Shown piece by piece: positions 8,474-17,752 of a stretch of 64,000 nucleotides of DNA. How positions within the stretch are numbered: position 1 is the first letter of the stretch; every line of letters begins with the position of its first letter. Origin of the DNA: Novipirellula artificiosorum (GTDB lineage Bacteria; Planctomycetota; Planctomycetia; Pirellulales; Pirellulaceae); the NCBI RefSeq assembly GCF_007860135.1, contig NZ_SJPV01000008.1, positions 206,274 through 270,273 of the forward strand. Direction: 5' to 3'. The notes below the pieces were generated by a model. That model was not told the origin of the DNA and did not search any database. It saw only the letters and a program-made list of their open reading frames with translations. A program made the position numbers and the translations under genes.

Positions 8474-10045
8474 TTACAGCACCGATTTTAACAAACCGAC
8501 GAGCTGACGCGAAAGCTGGGCCAATCGCTTCTGTCCCAATTGGTTGTAGAACGCCTTGAGGACCGCGGCGGCGTGAGCTTCGTCGAGATGCGTGACCAGT
8601 TGTGGGATCACTTCGTCGACGACGCTTGTGTCCGCCGGATGCGTGTTTCCGGTGTAGACGCATGCATACCCGTCGACCGAATCGCCGAGCAATTCACGCG
8701 TGTACTCCACTGCGGCAGCCATGGACTCCTCTTTCAACCGATGCGGGGTTCGCCAATCGTAGGGTGGATCCCACTCTTGAACCGGACGTAACAAGTCGAT
8801 GTGAGTCAGTACGGCGATCACCTTGGGCGGTCGCAGTTGCTTGTTTGTTTTGTAGTACTCCGAGAACTGCTGTACCATCTTGACATCCGCTTGGCGCGCC
8901 GGGGCATTTGCAGCGAGCACCAGCAAAACGATATCGGCGGCCACGACCGCGGTTCGAATTTCGCCTGCCTGTGCGGCGGACGTATCTGCTTCGCTGTAGC
9001 CGGGGGTGTCAAGCAGTGTGAGCTGATTGGTCGATTCGGGAAGCGAAAACTGATAACGTCCGACTTCGCGAGTTTTCGGCATCACACTGGTAGCGGCCAA
9101 TGGGTCATGCGTTAACGCATTGATCAAACTGGACTTTCCCGCCTTGACTTGCCCCATCACGGCAATCGTCGTTTCGGCGTCTTCGAGCTTCAAGAACGCG
9201 TCAGCATCCCCACCACCGACATGAATGCCGCTTGCCATTGCTCCAAACTTCGATCGATAGACTTTCGACCCCGCTCTCAGCCGACCGCTATACATCTCGA
9301 TCAAATAATAACCGAGCTGTCGAAGGTATCGCTGATAGAAGCTGCGCACCAATTCGTTCTGGAGCTGTACGACCACTTGCCCCGATTTGCGCCACAAAGG
9401 ATACGCCAACAGCTTGGTGGGATTCAAAATGGCCGAGGCAACGTAAACGATCTTTTGGGCCGTGTCGAAATGGGTCGCGAAAGTGGGGACTTGCGTCAAT
9501 TGCCCCATCGTTGCCATGTCACCGCCAGGAACGTTTTCGAGTACCCACGATTCGAGGTCTTCGACAGCCATATGGATCACCGAAAGGATTTCCACCAGCG
9601 TCAGCGGGTGCAACAGGTTGTCACCGACACCCGCATGATAATGAGAGGCCAACCGCTCGGCCAAGATCCTTGCATCGGAAACAAAACGATTGAAATCGGC
9701 GAGGGTGTGTGAATTGACGTCATCGACTTCCGTTCGAAATTGCTCGACGACGGCAATGGCGTCGGTATCGGTGGGGGTCCAGAAATCAGCAGCCTTCAAT
9801 GGCTTGCCTGCGGCGACTCGGTTCAATCGTGGTCGTGGCCAGCACTTGCCAACGAGCCATGCGGATATCCAAAACAATGGCAGCGTCGCGACGATCCATT
9901 TGAGCCAACCGGTTTGATAGACCGCTACCAAACCCATTCCGACGTAGCACAAAAGCGGCAGGGTCCAAAGCAGAAACAGGACCGCGATCCGGGGGCTGAT
10001 TGAAGGCAACAGACTCTTGCGGAGTCGCTTCAGTCGGCTTTCCAT
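8474..10045 (-). CDS. Membrane-anchored GTPase (Era/MMR-type G domain)
   Basis: The product has 523 residues. Two hydrophobic helices lie near residues 18-45 and 48-66. A helical region of about 220 residues follows, then a G domain: P-loop GQVKAGKSS (298-306), switch region with a conserved Thr near 325, DTPG (346-349) and THID (414-417) in place of the classical NKxD. The arrangement of membrane hairpin, long helical part and G domain suggests a GTPase working at the inner face of the membrane. The exact family is not recognised. It overlaps the stop of the upstream GTPase gene by 16 bases, so the two are very likely co-translated. Roles such as membrane remodelling or stress response are only inference. 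Confidence 0.8.
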   Translation of the reverse strand: MESRLKRLRKSLLPSISPRIAVLFLLWTLPLLCYVGMGLVAVYQTGWLKWIVATLPLFWISAWLVGKCWPRPRLNRVAAGKPLKAADFWTPTDTDAIAVVEQFRTEVDDVNSHTLADFNRFVSDARILAERLASHYHAGVGDNLLHPLTLVEILSVIHMAVEDLESWVLENVPGGDMATMGQLTQVPTFATHFDTAQKIVYVASAILNPTKLLAYPLWRKSGQVVVQLQNELVRSFYQRYLRQLGYYLIEMYSGRLRAGSKVYRSKFGAMASGIHVGGGDADAFLKLEDAETTIAVMGQVKAGKSSLINALTHDPLAATSVMPKTREVGRYQFSLPESTNQLTLLDTPGYSEADTSAAQAGEIRTAVVAADIVLLVLAANAPARQADVKMVQQFSEYYKTNKQLRPPKVIAVLTHIDLLRPVQEWDPPYDWRTPHRLKEESMAAAVEYTRELLGDSVDGYACVYTGNTHPADTSVVDEVIPQLVTHLDEAHAAAVLKAFYNQLGQKRLAQLSRQLVGLLKSVL

Positions 10046-11184
10046 AATTCATGCCCCCGTTTCAGTTGTTCCACAAAAACATCACGCAATTGATCGGGAT
10101 CGGGGAGATTCCCTTCACGAAGGTCCGCAAAATACCAATCCCACGACATCCCCAGCGCGTAGGTGAAGGCGAATGAGCTTGCGGCCCCCGCAGCCATGCC
10201 AACAAATGGGATGAACTTAAGTGCTCCGCGCAGTGCAAACCGAACGGCGATTCGAGATCCCGCCGCACTGCTGAGCACCGCCCAGCGTGCAGGAGTGATT
10301 TCTTGTTCATAGATTCGGGCGACCTTGACCGCCAAGTGGGCTTGAATCGCGAGCACCGCAGGGATGTCGACCCAAGGGACGGGCACCGCACCCGCGGTAG
10401 CCGCCATCGCACTGGAGGCCAGAATCTGGCGTCGAGAGTTCTTTTGCCGCAAACTGGTGGGGTCACCGTCGGTGTCCTTCAACGCGAGCAGCGCTTGGCG
10501 GTATGCATGCGGCAGTTGCGCGAGGATGGCGTCCTTCAGTCGCCGTCCCCCAAAGTTTGGATCGGCGAAACCGTCTTCGATTCGTGTCAAGTCAACGGGG
10601 ACGATCCCATCACAGAGCCCAGCAAACTGCTTGGTCTTTTCATCCACCAGTGATTGCAACGAAGACGGCAAGGGAGACATCGAGTCAAAGGGATCCGCAC
10701 CCTCCGACACATCAACCCGTCCCGTCGCCTCGTGCAGGCAGGTCAGCACCAAGATGACTGGACGCTCAGGTGCATCCTTGCGAATTCTACGCAACGGTTC
10801 GATCAAAGAATCGAGTGCATGGTCAGCGACCCGAGTGGTTACAATCATCAATTGAGTCGACTGCGAAAAACGACGGAGGTCATCGCGCGGGTCGTACCCC
10901 GCTTCGGCGAGTCCTCGGGTATCGAGGAAGCTCAACAGCGGTTCCAACGAATCCGGAAAATCAAATCGCCGTGAGGTCTTCGTTTCGGGACGATAGCCTT
11001 CTCCGATCGAAGCTTCTTCGGCACCGGTTAAAAACTGAACGATGGAGCTCTTGCCGCTGCCGGTCTTGCCGAACAGCCAAATCGAAGGTATCGGTGATTT
11101 CTCTCGCAGCTCATCGATCTGTTTCGCGTATGTTTCGTCGTCGCTAGGACCCTTGGAACGCAGGTTCCACCATGAAAATGCCAT
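10030..11184 (-). CDS. GTPase with C-terminal DUF697/YcjF-like membrane region
   Basis: The product has 384 residues. A G domain opens the protein: P-loop GKTGSGKSS (39-47) and DTRG (88-91). The C-terminal part (about 245-370) resembles DUF697, with PVPWVDIPAVLAIQAHLAVK followed by hydrophobic segments around FIPFVGMAAGAASSFAF. DUF697 proteins related to E. coli YcjF carry such membrane-associating ends. The ATG start is clear. It overlaps the next GTPase gene by 16 bases and follows a secreted hydrolase gene by only 23 bases, so the three form a probable operon. Function beyond GTP binding is unknown. Confidence 0.82.
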   Translation of the reverse strand: MAFSWWNLRSKGPSDDETYAKQIDELREKSPIPSIWLFGKTGSGKSSIVQFLTGAEEASIGEGYRPETKTSRRFDFPDSLEPLLSFLDTRGLAEAGYDPRDDLRRFSQSTQLMIVTTRVADHALDSLIEPLRRIRKDAPERPVILVLTCLHEATGRVDVSEGADPFDSMSPLPSSLQSLVDEKTKQFAGLCDGIVPVDLTRIEDGFADPNFGGRRLKDAILAQLPHAYRQALLALKDTDGDPTSLRQKNSRRQILASSAMAATAGAVPVPWVDIPAVLAIQAHLAVKVARIYEQEITPARWAVLSSAAGSRIAVRFALRGALKFIPFVGMAAGAASSFAFTYALGMSWDWYFADLREGNLPDPDQLRDVFVEQLKRGHELWKAD

Positions 11185-11207
11185 TGTGTTGCTTAAGCCG
11201 TTCTAAA

Positions 11208-12308
11208 TCATTTGGCTTGGTCGGATTGATGCGACGTCAAGAAGTCGACCGCGAATTTTCGGGCGTCCGCGTTGTTCATCAGAAAACTGTGTAGCACGGG
11301 AACCGTGTGGAAGGCCTTGCTACCCTCAAGCGAAGCTTCTTCGATGCTGACCACAAAATCGCTCGCACCGTCGACCAAAGGGTTCTGGACCGAGTTGTCC
11401 GAGACGTCGCCTGCGATGATGGCAAACGGAAACGGCGGTGTCCCCAATTTCTTTTCGAATGTTTCCCATTCGGGGCCAAGCTCCAAGCCACCTTTGCCTG
11501 TGACCCAACCATACAAGCTGTTCGTCGACAACCGGCGAGCAATTGCAGCTCCGTTGTTCGGTGGGCCAAGCATGACCATCGCTTCGCAACGTGGCAAAAT
11601 CCCTTTCGGATCACCGTCACGCTGAAGATCGCCAATCAGGTGCCGGACCACGATGTTGCCCATGCTGTGCCCGACAAAGTTGATACGCGTTTCGTTCGGC
11701 AAACCCTCGACCACTTCACGAAGTGCGGCGGCATGCTCACCGATCGATTCACGCGTGCTGGCGTAGGCAAACCGAATGATCTCGGTGTCGCTCTGTTGTA
11801 GCAAATCGTGTTCGAGTGATTTCATCGAGTGATGGGTTCGCATCAGCCCATGCAGCAGCAGGGTGACGCGTCTTGTTTCCGTCTTCGAAACCGCTTGTTC
11901 GGTCAAACAGGTGTCACATTCCGCTCGCGTGCCCCACGTCAAACGGACGTCGTCGGGGTCGAGTAGACGCCAATGCTTGGTTAACGTGTTTTGTTGGATG
12001 CGATATCCGTGATCCCATAGGTGGTCGGTCCACCACTGGGTCCCCCCCGCGGTTTTGTTTAGCAAGTTCATTGGATTGGCAAACCCTGTTTCGTCCGATT
12101 CGTCTTGTTCGTTTTGTTCGTTTTGTTCGTTTTGTTCGTTTTGTTCGTTTTGTTCGTTTTGTTCGTTTTGTTCGTTTTGTTCGTTTTGTTCGGGGGGATT
12201 CTGCACCGTGTGCTCCGTCAGGAAGGGATTGAGAGTCGGCTGCTGCGAGTTCAGTGCGTTGGGCACCAGCAGGAGAATCAAAAGGATCAGCGGGTAGATT
12301 CGGTGCAT
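11208..12308 (-). CDS. Secreted alpha/beta hydrolase (lipase/esterase-like) with Asn-Glu-Gln repeat linker
   Basis: The start is taken at the ATG at 12308 because it opens a good signal peptide (MHRIYPLILLILLLVPNA), although the frame stays open 96 bases further upstream; this gives 366 residues. After the signal comes a linker with about nine copies of the tripeptide Asn-Glu-Gln, then the hydrolase domain. The strand-turn HGLMRTHHSM and the nucleophile elbow GHSMGN, followed by a GPPNNGAA segment, are as in lipases and PGAP1-like serine hydrolases. A late His (VLHSF) could complete the triad. It is the first gene of a probable operon with two GTPases. Substrate is not known. Confidence 0.8.
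   Translation of the reverse strand: MHRIYPLILLILLLVPNALNSQQPTLNPFLTEHTVQNPPEQNEQNEQNEQNEQNEQNEQNEQNEQNEQDESDETGFANPMNLLNKTAGGTQWWTDHLWDHGYRIQQNTLTKHWRLLDPDDVRLTWGTRAECDTCLTEQAVSKTETRRVTLLLHGLMRTHHSMKSLEHDLLQQSDTEIIRFAYASTRESIGEHAAALREVVEGLPNETRINFVGHSMGNIVVRHLIGDLQRDGDPKGILPRCEAMVMLGPPNNGAAIARRLSTNSLYGWVTGKGGLELGPEWETFEKKLGTPPFPFAIIAGDVSDNSVQNPLVDGASDFVVSIEEASLEGSKAFHTVPVLHSFLMNNADARKFAVDFLTSHQSDQAK
12105..12191. repeat. Nine-base tandem repeat inside a hydrolase gene
   Basis: About nine and a half head-to-tail copies of a nine-base unit (plus strand GTTCGTTTT) are present with almost no divergence. They encode the Asn-Glu-Gln tripeptide array of the minus-strand hydrolase. Because the unit is a multiple of three, gain or loss of copies leaves the frame intact and only changes linker length. 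Confidence 0.95.
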
Positions 12309-12517
12309 GACATTGGAGCGTTGGAGTTCGGAAGGTTGGCGTAAGTGGCTAGAGCCCATCGTTCCCGCGATTCTTCGCACAGCGAGTCCTGTAGCCGTTG
12401 TCACCGAAATTTGTGTTATTTCAACACGATTCTAGCGACCAACGGGAGCGGGCAAACGCAATTCGAGGGGTAGCTCGCTTCGCTGCGGCCGTGCCGCTTT
12501 AAGGTGTTTTAGCAGGT

Positions 12518-13537
12518 TTATCGCTCGGCGTTCGCCACGATGTAGCCGAGAAACTCTTGCTCGGTCACAATCCGAATCGGACCGCCTGCGGCTTGGTAAG
12601 CGTTGGCGGTTTCCTCCTTGACGCTGAGGGTTCGACCCGCCACGGCGGTCTGCGGTGCACGATTTCCTACCACCAGCATATCGGTTTCCTTGGTGACCTT
12701 GTTTTGGCATAGGCCTCCTAATCGCGATGCCAACTGCTCGGCATCTTGGCGGTCGAGCGATGCCAAATGGCCGGTAAAAACAATCGTTTGCCCTGAAAGC
12801 GGGCGAATGAACTCGGCACGGACCAGCAGCCGCTGCAAATCTAACAAGGACTGCAAGCCGCTCGATTCATCCTCACTGGGTTGGGATGCAGTGGGGGGCG
12901 GCTTCATCTTCCTCGGGCTGCGCAGCTTCGCAGGGCCCTTTTTGCCCCATGGACCCGCCGTCCCACGCGACAGTTTTAGCGACTGCTCCAATTGCTCGAG
13001 CGTTGAAACTTGACGAGCAATCCCGGCGGCGAGCAAGATTTTGGCGCAGGCGATGGAATCTTCCAATGCATCATGATGGCGGAATTCGACGCCAAGCCAA
13101 TCCGATAACGGCTTCAGCCCAAATCGTGGCCGTTTCGGCCAAGTTTGCCGAGCGATCGAACGGGTGCAGGTGTAATCCAGGTCAGGGACCGCCAATCGGT
13201 GGCTCTTCAAGCACGCGCTGAGCACGCCAATGTCGAACGCCGCATTGTGAGCGACCAAGCAACGTTGTCCGGGGCCCTTAGCGCCGAGACCCAAGAACGC
13301 CGCCATGCTGTCCCATTGGTCGGCAAAGTTGCCTTCATGCTCGACGTCATCGGGGACGATCCCGTGGACCTCGATGTTGAAAGGGCTAAAGTAGAAGGGT
13401 TCCGGCCGAATCATCCACATTTTCGAGTCCGAAATGACGCCATCGCGAACGACCACGGCTGCTAATTGGCAGGCGCTGTCGGGCCTTCGATTAGCGGTTT
13501 CAAAATCAATGGCGATAAAGTTAGCCGCGAACGTCAT
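12518..13537 (-). CDS. DEDDh 3'-5' exonuclease (DNA polymerase III epsilon-like) with BRCT domain
   Basis: The product has 339 residues. The exonuclease domain covers residues 5-175: motif I is DFET with D11 and E13, motif II lies around HNAAFD, and motif III is HHDALED. A linker rich in Lys, Pro and Ser follows (about 195-235). The C-terminal 90 residues form a BRCT domain (GQTIVFTGHLASLDRQDAEQ... and later TDMLVVG), like that in DNA ligase LigA. This combination is known in stand-alone epsilon-like proteins thought to act in DNA repair or proofreading. The ATG start leaves 35 bases to the divergent kinase-like gene, so both promoters must overlap or lie inside coding sequence. Confidence 0.88.
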   Translation of the reverse strand: MTFAANFIAIDFETANRRPDSACQLAAVVVRDGVISDSKMWMIRPEPFYFSPFNIEVHGIVPDDVEHEGNFADQWDSMAAFLGLGAKGPGQRCLVAHNAAFDIGVLSACLKSHRLAVPDLDYTCTRSIARQTWPKRPRFGLKPLSDWLGVEFRHHDALEDSIACAKILLAAGIARQVSTLEQLEQSLKLSRGTAGPWGKKGPAKLRSPRKMKPPPTASQPSEDESSGLQSLLDLQRLLVRAEFIRPLSGQTIVFTGHLASLDRQDAEQLASRLGGLCQNKVTKETDMLVVGNRAPQTAVAGRTLSVKEETANAYQAAGGPIRIVTEQEFLGYIVANAER

Positions 13538-13572
13538 GTCGAGATTTTATGACTGAAGCAACGTGATTGTCC

Positions 13573-14484
13573 ATGACGGATTGTAGCGAAACGAATGTCC
13601 AGCTGGCTCTCCAGCGACTGGTTGACCCCGCGATCCGCGTCCTGCGAATCCGCGAAGTGGGCGGCGGTTGCATCAGTGCGTCGATGCGAGTCGACTTGGA
13701 TCCAGACTCGTTCTCTGCCTCAACGGTTTTTGTGAAAACAAATTGTCCCGAATTTTGCGACAACTTCCTCTGCGAATGCGACGGATTGGACTCCCTATCG
13801 AGTGCGGAAGCGATCACGGTGCCCCGCCCGCTTGCATCGGGGGAAGCAGTCGGTGGATCATGGCTGGTGACACCGTGGGTCGAAACGGGCTCACGGCCTC
13901 AGTCGTTTTACCCTGAATTCGGCCAACAATTGGCACGGCTGCACCAGACCACCGCGGGGGACCCAATCGGATGGCCGCGAGATAACTATTTGGGGGCAGC
14001 GAAACAGAAAAACGGAACGGCTGCGACAACTTGGCCCGACTTTCTTTCTGAAAATCGCATCGGTTTCCAACTTCGCTGGGCGGTGGATCAACGTTTGGCG
14101 GATCACCGGTTAAAAACCGACTGCCAAGCGATTGTGGACAAAATGGGGGACCTGCTCAAGGGGCGGCGGGAAGAGACGTCACTCTTGCACGGCGATCTGT
14201 GGAGCGGCAACTACCTTTGTGACTCGGCTGGGCAACCGGTCCTGATCGATCCAGCGGTCTATCGAGGATGTCATGAAGCCGAATTCGGCATGATTCGGCT
14301 GTTCGGGTCTTGTCCCGAATCGTTTTACGAAGCCTATCAACAAACGTGGCCGATGAGGGATGGTTGGCAACGCCGAACAAGCGTCTATGTTTTATATCAC
14401 TTACTGAATCATTTGAACCTTTTCGGCAGCGGCTACGCAGGGCAATGCCGAAGCGTTGCCGCCGAAGTGTTGCGGGCGACTTGA
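13573..14484 (+). CDS. Fructosamine/ketosamine-3-kinase family protein
   Basis: The product has 303 residues starting at the ATG at 13573; a TTG six bases upstream is possible but less likely. It matches the fructosamine kinase family by the ARLHQTT segment, the Brenner-type LLHGDLWSGN with catalytic Asp, and LIDPAVYRG in the place of the metal-binding DFG-like motif. A helical C-terminal end follows. Members phosphorylate sugars attached to protein amines or small ketosamines, which starts deglycation. The protein is predicted to be soluble. The gene is followed by hisF after 65 bases on the same strand, which may be chance. Confidence 0.85.
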   Translation: MTDCSETNVQLALQRLVDPAIRVLRIREVGGGCISASMRVDLDPDSFSASTVFVKTNCPEFCDNFLCECDGLDSLSSAEAITVPRPLASGEAVGGSWLVTPWVETGSRPQSFYPEFGQQLARLHQTTAGDPIGWPRDNYLGAAKQKNGTAATTWPDFLSENRIGFQLRWAVDQRLADHRLKTDCQAIVDKMGDLLKGRREETSLLHGDLWSGNYLCDSAGQPVLIDPAVYRGCHEAEFGMIRLFGSCPESFYEAYQQTWPMRDGWQRRTSVYVLYHLLNHLNLFGSGYAGQCRSVAAEVLRAT

Positions 14485-14549
14485 TTGATGGAGCGACGGA
14501 CCGTTCACGGGCTGCCTACTTCCGAACGAATTCTTGAGAGACCAGCATT

Positions 14550-15329
14550 ATGCTCGCAGCGCGGGTGATTCCTTGTTTAGATGTTCACGGCGGTCGTGTG
14601 GTGAAGGGGACCAATTTTGTTAACCTTCGCGACGCGGGCGATCCGGTGGAAGTCGCTCGGCGCTACGAAGCCGAGGGGGCCGATGAATTGGTGTTCTTGG
14701 ACATTACGGCTAGCCACGAGGATCGCGACATCATTCTCGATGTCGTTCGTCGTACGGCCGAGCAGGTGTTCATGCCGCTGACGGTCGGTGGTGGCATCCG
14801 CACGATCGAGGACGTGCGTGCGTTGCTGTCGGCGGGATGCGACAAGGTATCGATCAATTCAACCGCATGCAAAGAACCCGAGTTTGTTCGCCGAGCCGCC
14901 GACCGTTTTGGCAGCCAGTGCATCGTCGTGAATATTGACCCCAAGCGAGTGAAGCGGGATGGCGAAGAATTCTGGGAAGTCCACATCAATGGGGGGCGAA
15001 CGCCAACGGGGCGTCAGGCAGTCCAGTGGGCCAAGGAGGTCGAGCAACTTGGGGCAGGCGAAATCGTGCTGACCAGCATGGATGCCGACGGAACCTGCGA
15101 CGGTTATGATTTGCCGATCACGTCGGCTGTCAGCGAGGCGGTGAATATCCCAGTGGTCGCGAGTGGTGGGGCCGGCTGTCCTCAGCATTTGGCCGATGCG
15201 ATCAAGATTGGAAAAGCCGACGCCGCCTTAGCGGCCAGCATTTTTCACTTTGGCCAGTACACGATTTCGGAAACAAAACAGGTGATGCGAGAGGCAGGGA
15301 TTCCGGTCCGATTGCCGTCACCCGGTTGA
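14550..15329 (+). CDS. hisF: Imidazole glycerol phosphate synthase, cyclase subunit
   Basis: The product has 259 residues, a normal length. It is a (beta/alpha)8 barrel with catalytic D11 in IPCLDVHGGRVVKG and the second Asp in NIDPKR near residue 130. The phosphate loops are GGGIRT and ASGGAG. HisF uses ammonia from HisH to turn PRFAR into imidazole glycerol phosphate and AICAR. No hisH is visible beside it in this window. The downstream gene purH consumes AICAR, so the adjacency has metabolic sense. Confidence 0.96.
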   Translation: MLAARVIPCLDVHGGRVVKGTNFVNLRDAGDPVEVARRYEAEGADELVFLDITASHEDRDIILDVVRRTAEQVFMPLTVGGGIRTIEDVRALLSAGCDKVSINSTACKEPEFVRRAADRFGSQCIVVNIDPKRVKRDGEEFWEVHINGGRTPTGRQAVQWAKEVEQLGAGEIVLTSMDADGTCDGYDLPITSAVSEAVNIPVVASGGAGCPQHLADAIKIGKADAALAASIFHFGQYTISETKQVMREAGIPVRLPSPG

Positions 15330-15401
15330 CCAAAATCATGGGCAATGGGAAGTTTGTAGCAATTGTTGAACCCACGTTTCCTTCACTATGGTCAAGTCAC
15401 C

Positions 15402-16973
15402 GTGTCTGACATCGTCCCTGTAAAGAATGCTCTGATTAGCGTAAGCGACAAACTTGGCTTGGCCGATTTTGCCATCGGGTTGGTCCAGTCCGGCGTCACG
15501 ATCTATAGCACCGGCGGCACACGAAAACACCTTGAAGAATCCGGTGTGGCGGTGAAGGACATTGCCGAGTACACCGGATTCCCCGAGATGATGGATGGCC
15601 GCGTGAAGACGCTGCACCCCAAAGTCTTTGGTGGAATCCTTGGAATGCGTGACCGCCGTGACCACACCCAGAGCATGGCGGATCACGGAATGGTTGCTTT
15701 CGATGTGGTCGTCGTGAACCTGTATCCGTTCGAAGCCACTGCGGCACGCGTCGGTGCGACGCGTGAGGAATGCATCGAGCAGATCGACATCGGTGGCCCC
15801 AGCTTGGTTCGCGCGGCTGCAAAGAATCAAAATGACGTGGCGATCGTGACAAGTGCTCAGCAATACGGCGACGTCCTCGAACAGATGCATTTGTTCGGAG
15901 GAACAAACATGGAAATACGGCGGCGATTGGCTGCCGAAGCGTTCGAGCATACCGCCTGCTATGACCGCGCGATTGCGGACTACTTGCGTGGCGATGCGAT
16001 GACGGGCGAGTTCCCCTCGTCGATGCATCTTTCCCTTTCGCGAAAAACTTCGCTTCGCTATGGCGAGAATCCACATCAACGAGCGGCGCTCTACAGCGAC
16101 GCGTCGGTCAAATCGGCAAACTTGGTTTCGGCGCGCCAAATCAGTGGCAAGGAGTTGTCGTACAACAACCTGCTCGACCTCGACGCAGCGTTAGAAATTG
16201 TTCGCGGATTCGCTGAGCCGGCGGTGTCGGTGATCAAGCACAACAATCCCTGTGGTGCAGCAACGGGACCGAAGATCGCCGCGGCTTGTCAAAAAGCGAT
16301 GGCAGGCGACCCGCTCAGTGCTTTTGGTTCCGTATTGGGGTTCAACCGAACGGTGGATGTCGAAACCGCGGAATTGTTGTGCGAGCCTGGTTTATTCTTG
16401 GAAGCGATCGTCGCACCCGATTTCGAAGCGAGTGCGGTGGGGTTGTTGACCACGCGGCCGCGATGGAAAGACAACGTACGGCTGATGCAAGTGGGACGAC
16501 TCGACGGCACAGGGCCGGCGATTCAGCGACGATTCATCAGTGGCGGGATGTTGGTCCAAGATGCCGATCGCATGACCAGCGCCCCGCTGCAGTGGAAAAC
16601 CGTCACCAACACGCAAGTGGGCGATAAGTTGTGGGACGACATCTCGTTTGCCTGGGAAATGGTTCGCCACGTCAAGAGCAACGCAATTGTGTTGGCCAAG
16701 GACGCGTCACTGATCGGTGTCGGCGCAGGACAGATGAGCCGTGTGGACAGCGTCGAAATTGCGATTGATAAAGCGGGCGACCGAGCGAGCGGTTCGGTGT
16801 TAGCATCCGATGCGTTTTTCCCCTTTCCGGATTCGATCGAAGCCGCCGCCGACGCGGGAGTGATTGCGGTGGTCCAGCCCGGTGGATCGCGACGGGATTC
16901 CGAGGTCATCGACGCTTGCAATCAGCATGGCATTCCCATGGTCTTGACCGGTCGGCGGCACTTTAAGCACTAA
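15402..16973 (+). CDS. purH: Bifunctional AICAR transformylase / IMP cyclohydrolase
   Basis: The product has 523 residues when started at the GTG at 15402 (VSDIVPVKNALISVSDK), which fits the family length; the frame is open 39 bases further upstream. The N-terminal IMP cyclohydrolase (MGS-like) domain covers about 1-150. The transformylase domain follows with the signature segments SLRYGENPHQ, KELSYNNLLDLDAA and IKHNNPCG. It performs the last two steps of IMP synthesis. Its stop codon overlaps the start of trpC by one base (TAATG), so the two are translationally coupled. Confidence 0.95.
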   Translation: MSDIVPVKNALISVSDKLGLADFAIGLVQSGVTIYSTGGTRKHLEESGVAVKDIAEYTGFPEMMDGRVKTLHPKVFGGILGMRDRRDHTQSMADHGMVAFDVVVVNLYPFEATAARVGATREECIEQIDIGGPSLVRAAAKNQNDVAIVTSAQQYGDVLEQMHLFGGTNMEIRRRLAAEAFEHTACYDRAIADYLRGDAMTGEFPSSMHLSLSRKTSLRYGENPHQRAALYSDASVKSANLVSARQISGKELSYNNLLDLDAALEIVRGFAEPAVSVIKHNNPCGAATGPKIAAACQKAMAGDPLSAFGSVLGFNRTVDVETAELLCEPGLFLEAIVAPDFEASAVGLLTTRPRWKDNVRLMQVGRLDGTGPAIQRRFISGGMLVQDADRMTSAPLQWKTVTNTQVGDKLWDDISFAWEMVRHVKSNAIVLAKDASLIGVGAGQMSRVDSVEIAIDKAGDRASGSVLASDAFFPFPDSIEAAADAGVIAVVQPGGSRRDSEVIDACNQHGIPMVLTGRRHFKH

Positions 16974-17752
16974 TGTCCATCCTCGACAAAATCATCACCG
17001 AAACGCGTAACACGATTGCTCGCGACAAAGCGGTTCAATCGGAGCAAGAGCTCGAGGCCGCGATCCAAACGTTACCCCCATGTCGTGACTTTCTGAGTGC
17101 CTTGGCTGCGGGTGAGTCGGTTCAACTGATTGCGGAGGTCAAGCGAGCAAGCCCATCGGCCGGCATGATCCGCGAGGACTTTGATCCGGTCACGATTGCG
17201 AAGCACTATGCGGATGCCGGTGCCGCTTGCATCAGCGTGTTGACCGACGAGCCTTTCTTCAAAGGTTCACTCGAATTCTTGCGACTTGTCCGCGCAGCCG
17301 TGGATCTTCCGGTACTCCGTAAAGATTTCATCGTCGATCGCTATCAGTTGCTGCAAGCTCGGGCGGCTGGTGCCGATTGCGCGCTGTTGATTGCAGAGTG
17401 CTTGTCGCCAAACGAATTGAAGGAACTGCACGAGCAAGCCGTCGCCATCGGGCTGCAAACGCTGATCGAGTTGTTCGAGCCGTCGAACTTAGACGCTGTG
17501 TTGGCGACCGGGACACCCTTGGTGGGAATCAATAACCGCGATTTGAAAACGTTTCAGACCGATTTGAATCATACGATCCGCTTGCGAAAATCGATCCCCA
17601 ACGACCGGTTGGTGGTTGGGGAAAGTGGCATTCGAACGCATGCCGATTTACTGCGTCTCGGTGCCGCAGGGGTCAAAGCGGTGTTGGTCGGCGAGTCGTT
17701 GATGCGGAAGCCCGATGTCGAGCAGGCGACGCGAGAGTTGCTCGGGGCGTAG
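16973..17752 (+). CDS. trpC: Indole-3-glycerol phosphate synthase
   Basis: The product has 259 residues, a full-length TIM barrel. Diagnostic segments are LIAEVKRASPSAG (substrate-binding Lys), VLTDEPFFKGS, LRKDFIVD (catalytic Lys), GINNRDLKTF and GESGI near the phosphate site. It closes the indole ring in tryptophan synthesis. The ATG overlaps the purH stop by one base. No other trp genes are seen in the window, so the pathway is scattered in this genome. Confidence 0.96.
   Translation: MSILDKIITETRNTIARDKAVQSEQELEAAIQTLPPCRDFLSALAAGESVQLIAEVKRASPSAGMIREDFDPVTIAKHYADAGAACISVLTDEPFFKGSLEFLRLVRAAVDLPVLRKDFIVDRYQLLQARAAGADCALLIAECLSPNELKELHEQAVAIGLQTLIELFEPSNLDAVLATGTPLVGINNRDLKTFQTDLNHTIRLRKSIPNDRLVVGESGIRTHADLLRLGAAGVKAVLVGESLMRKPDVEQATRELLGA

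Noticed and set aside
12055..12344. Hydrophobic open frames on the plus strand over the nine-base repeat
   Set aside because: They are translations of the repeat in other frames (Phe/Val/Leu or Cys/Ser/Phe triplets) and not genes.
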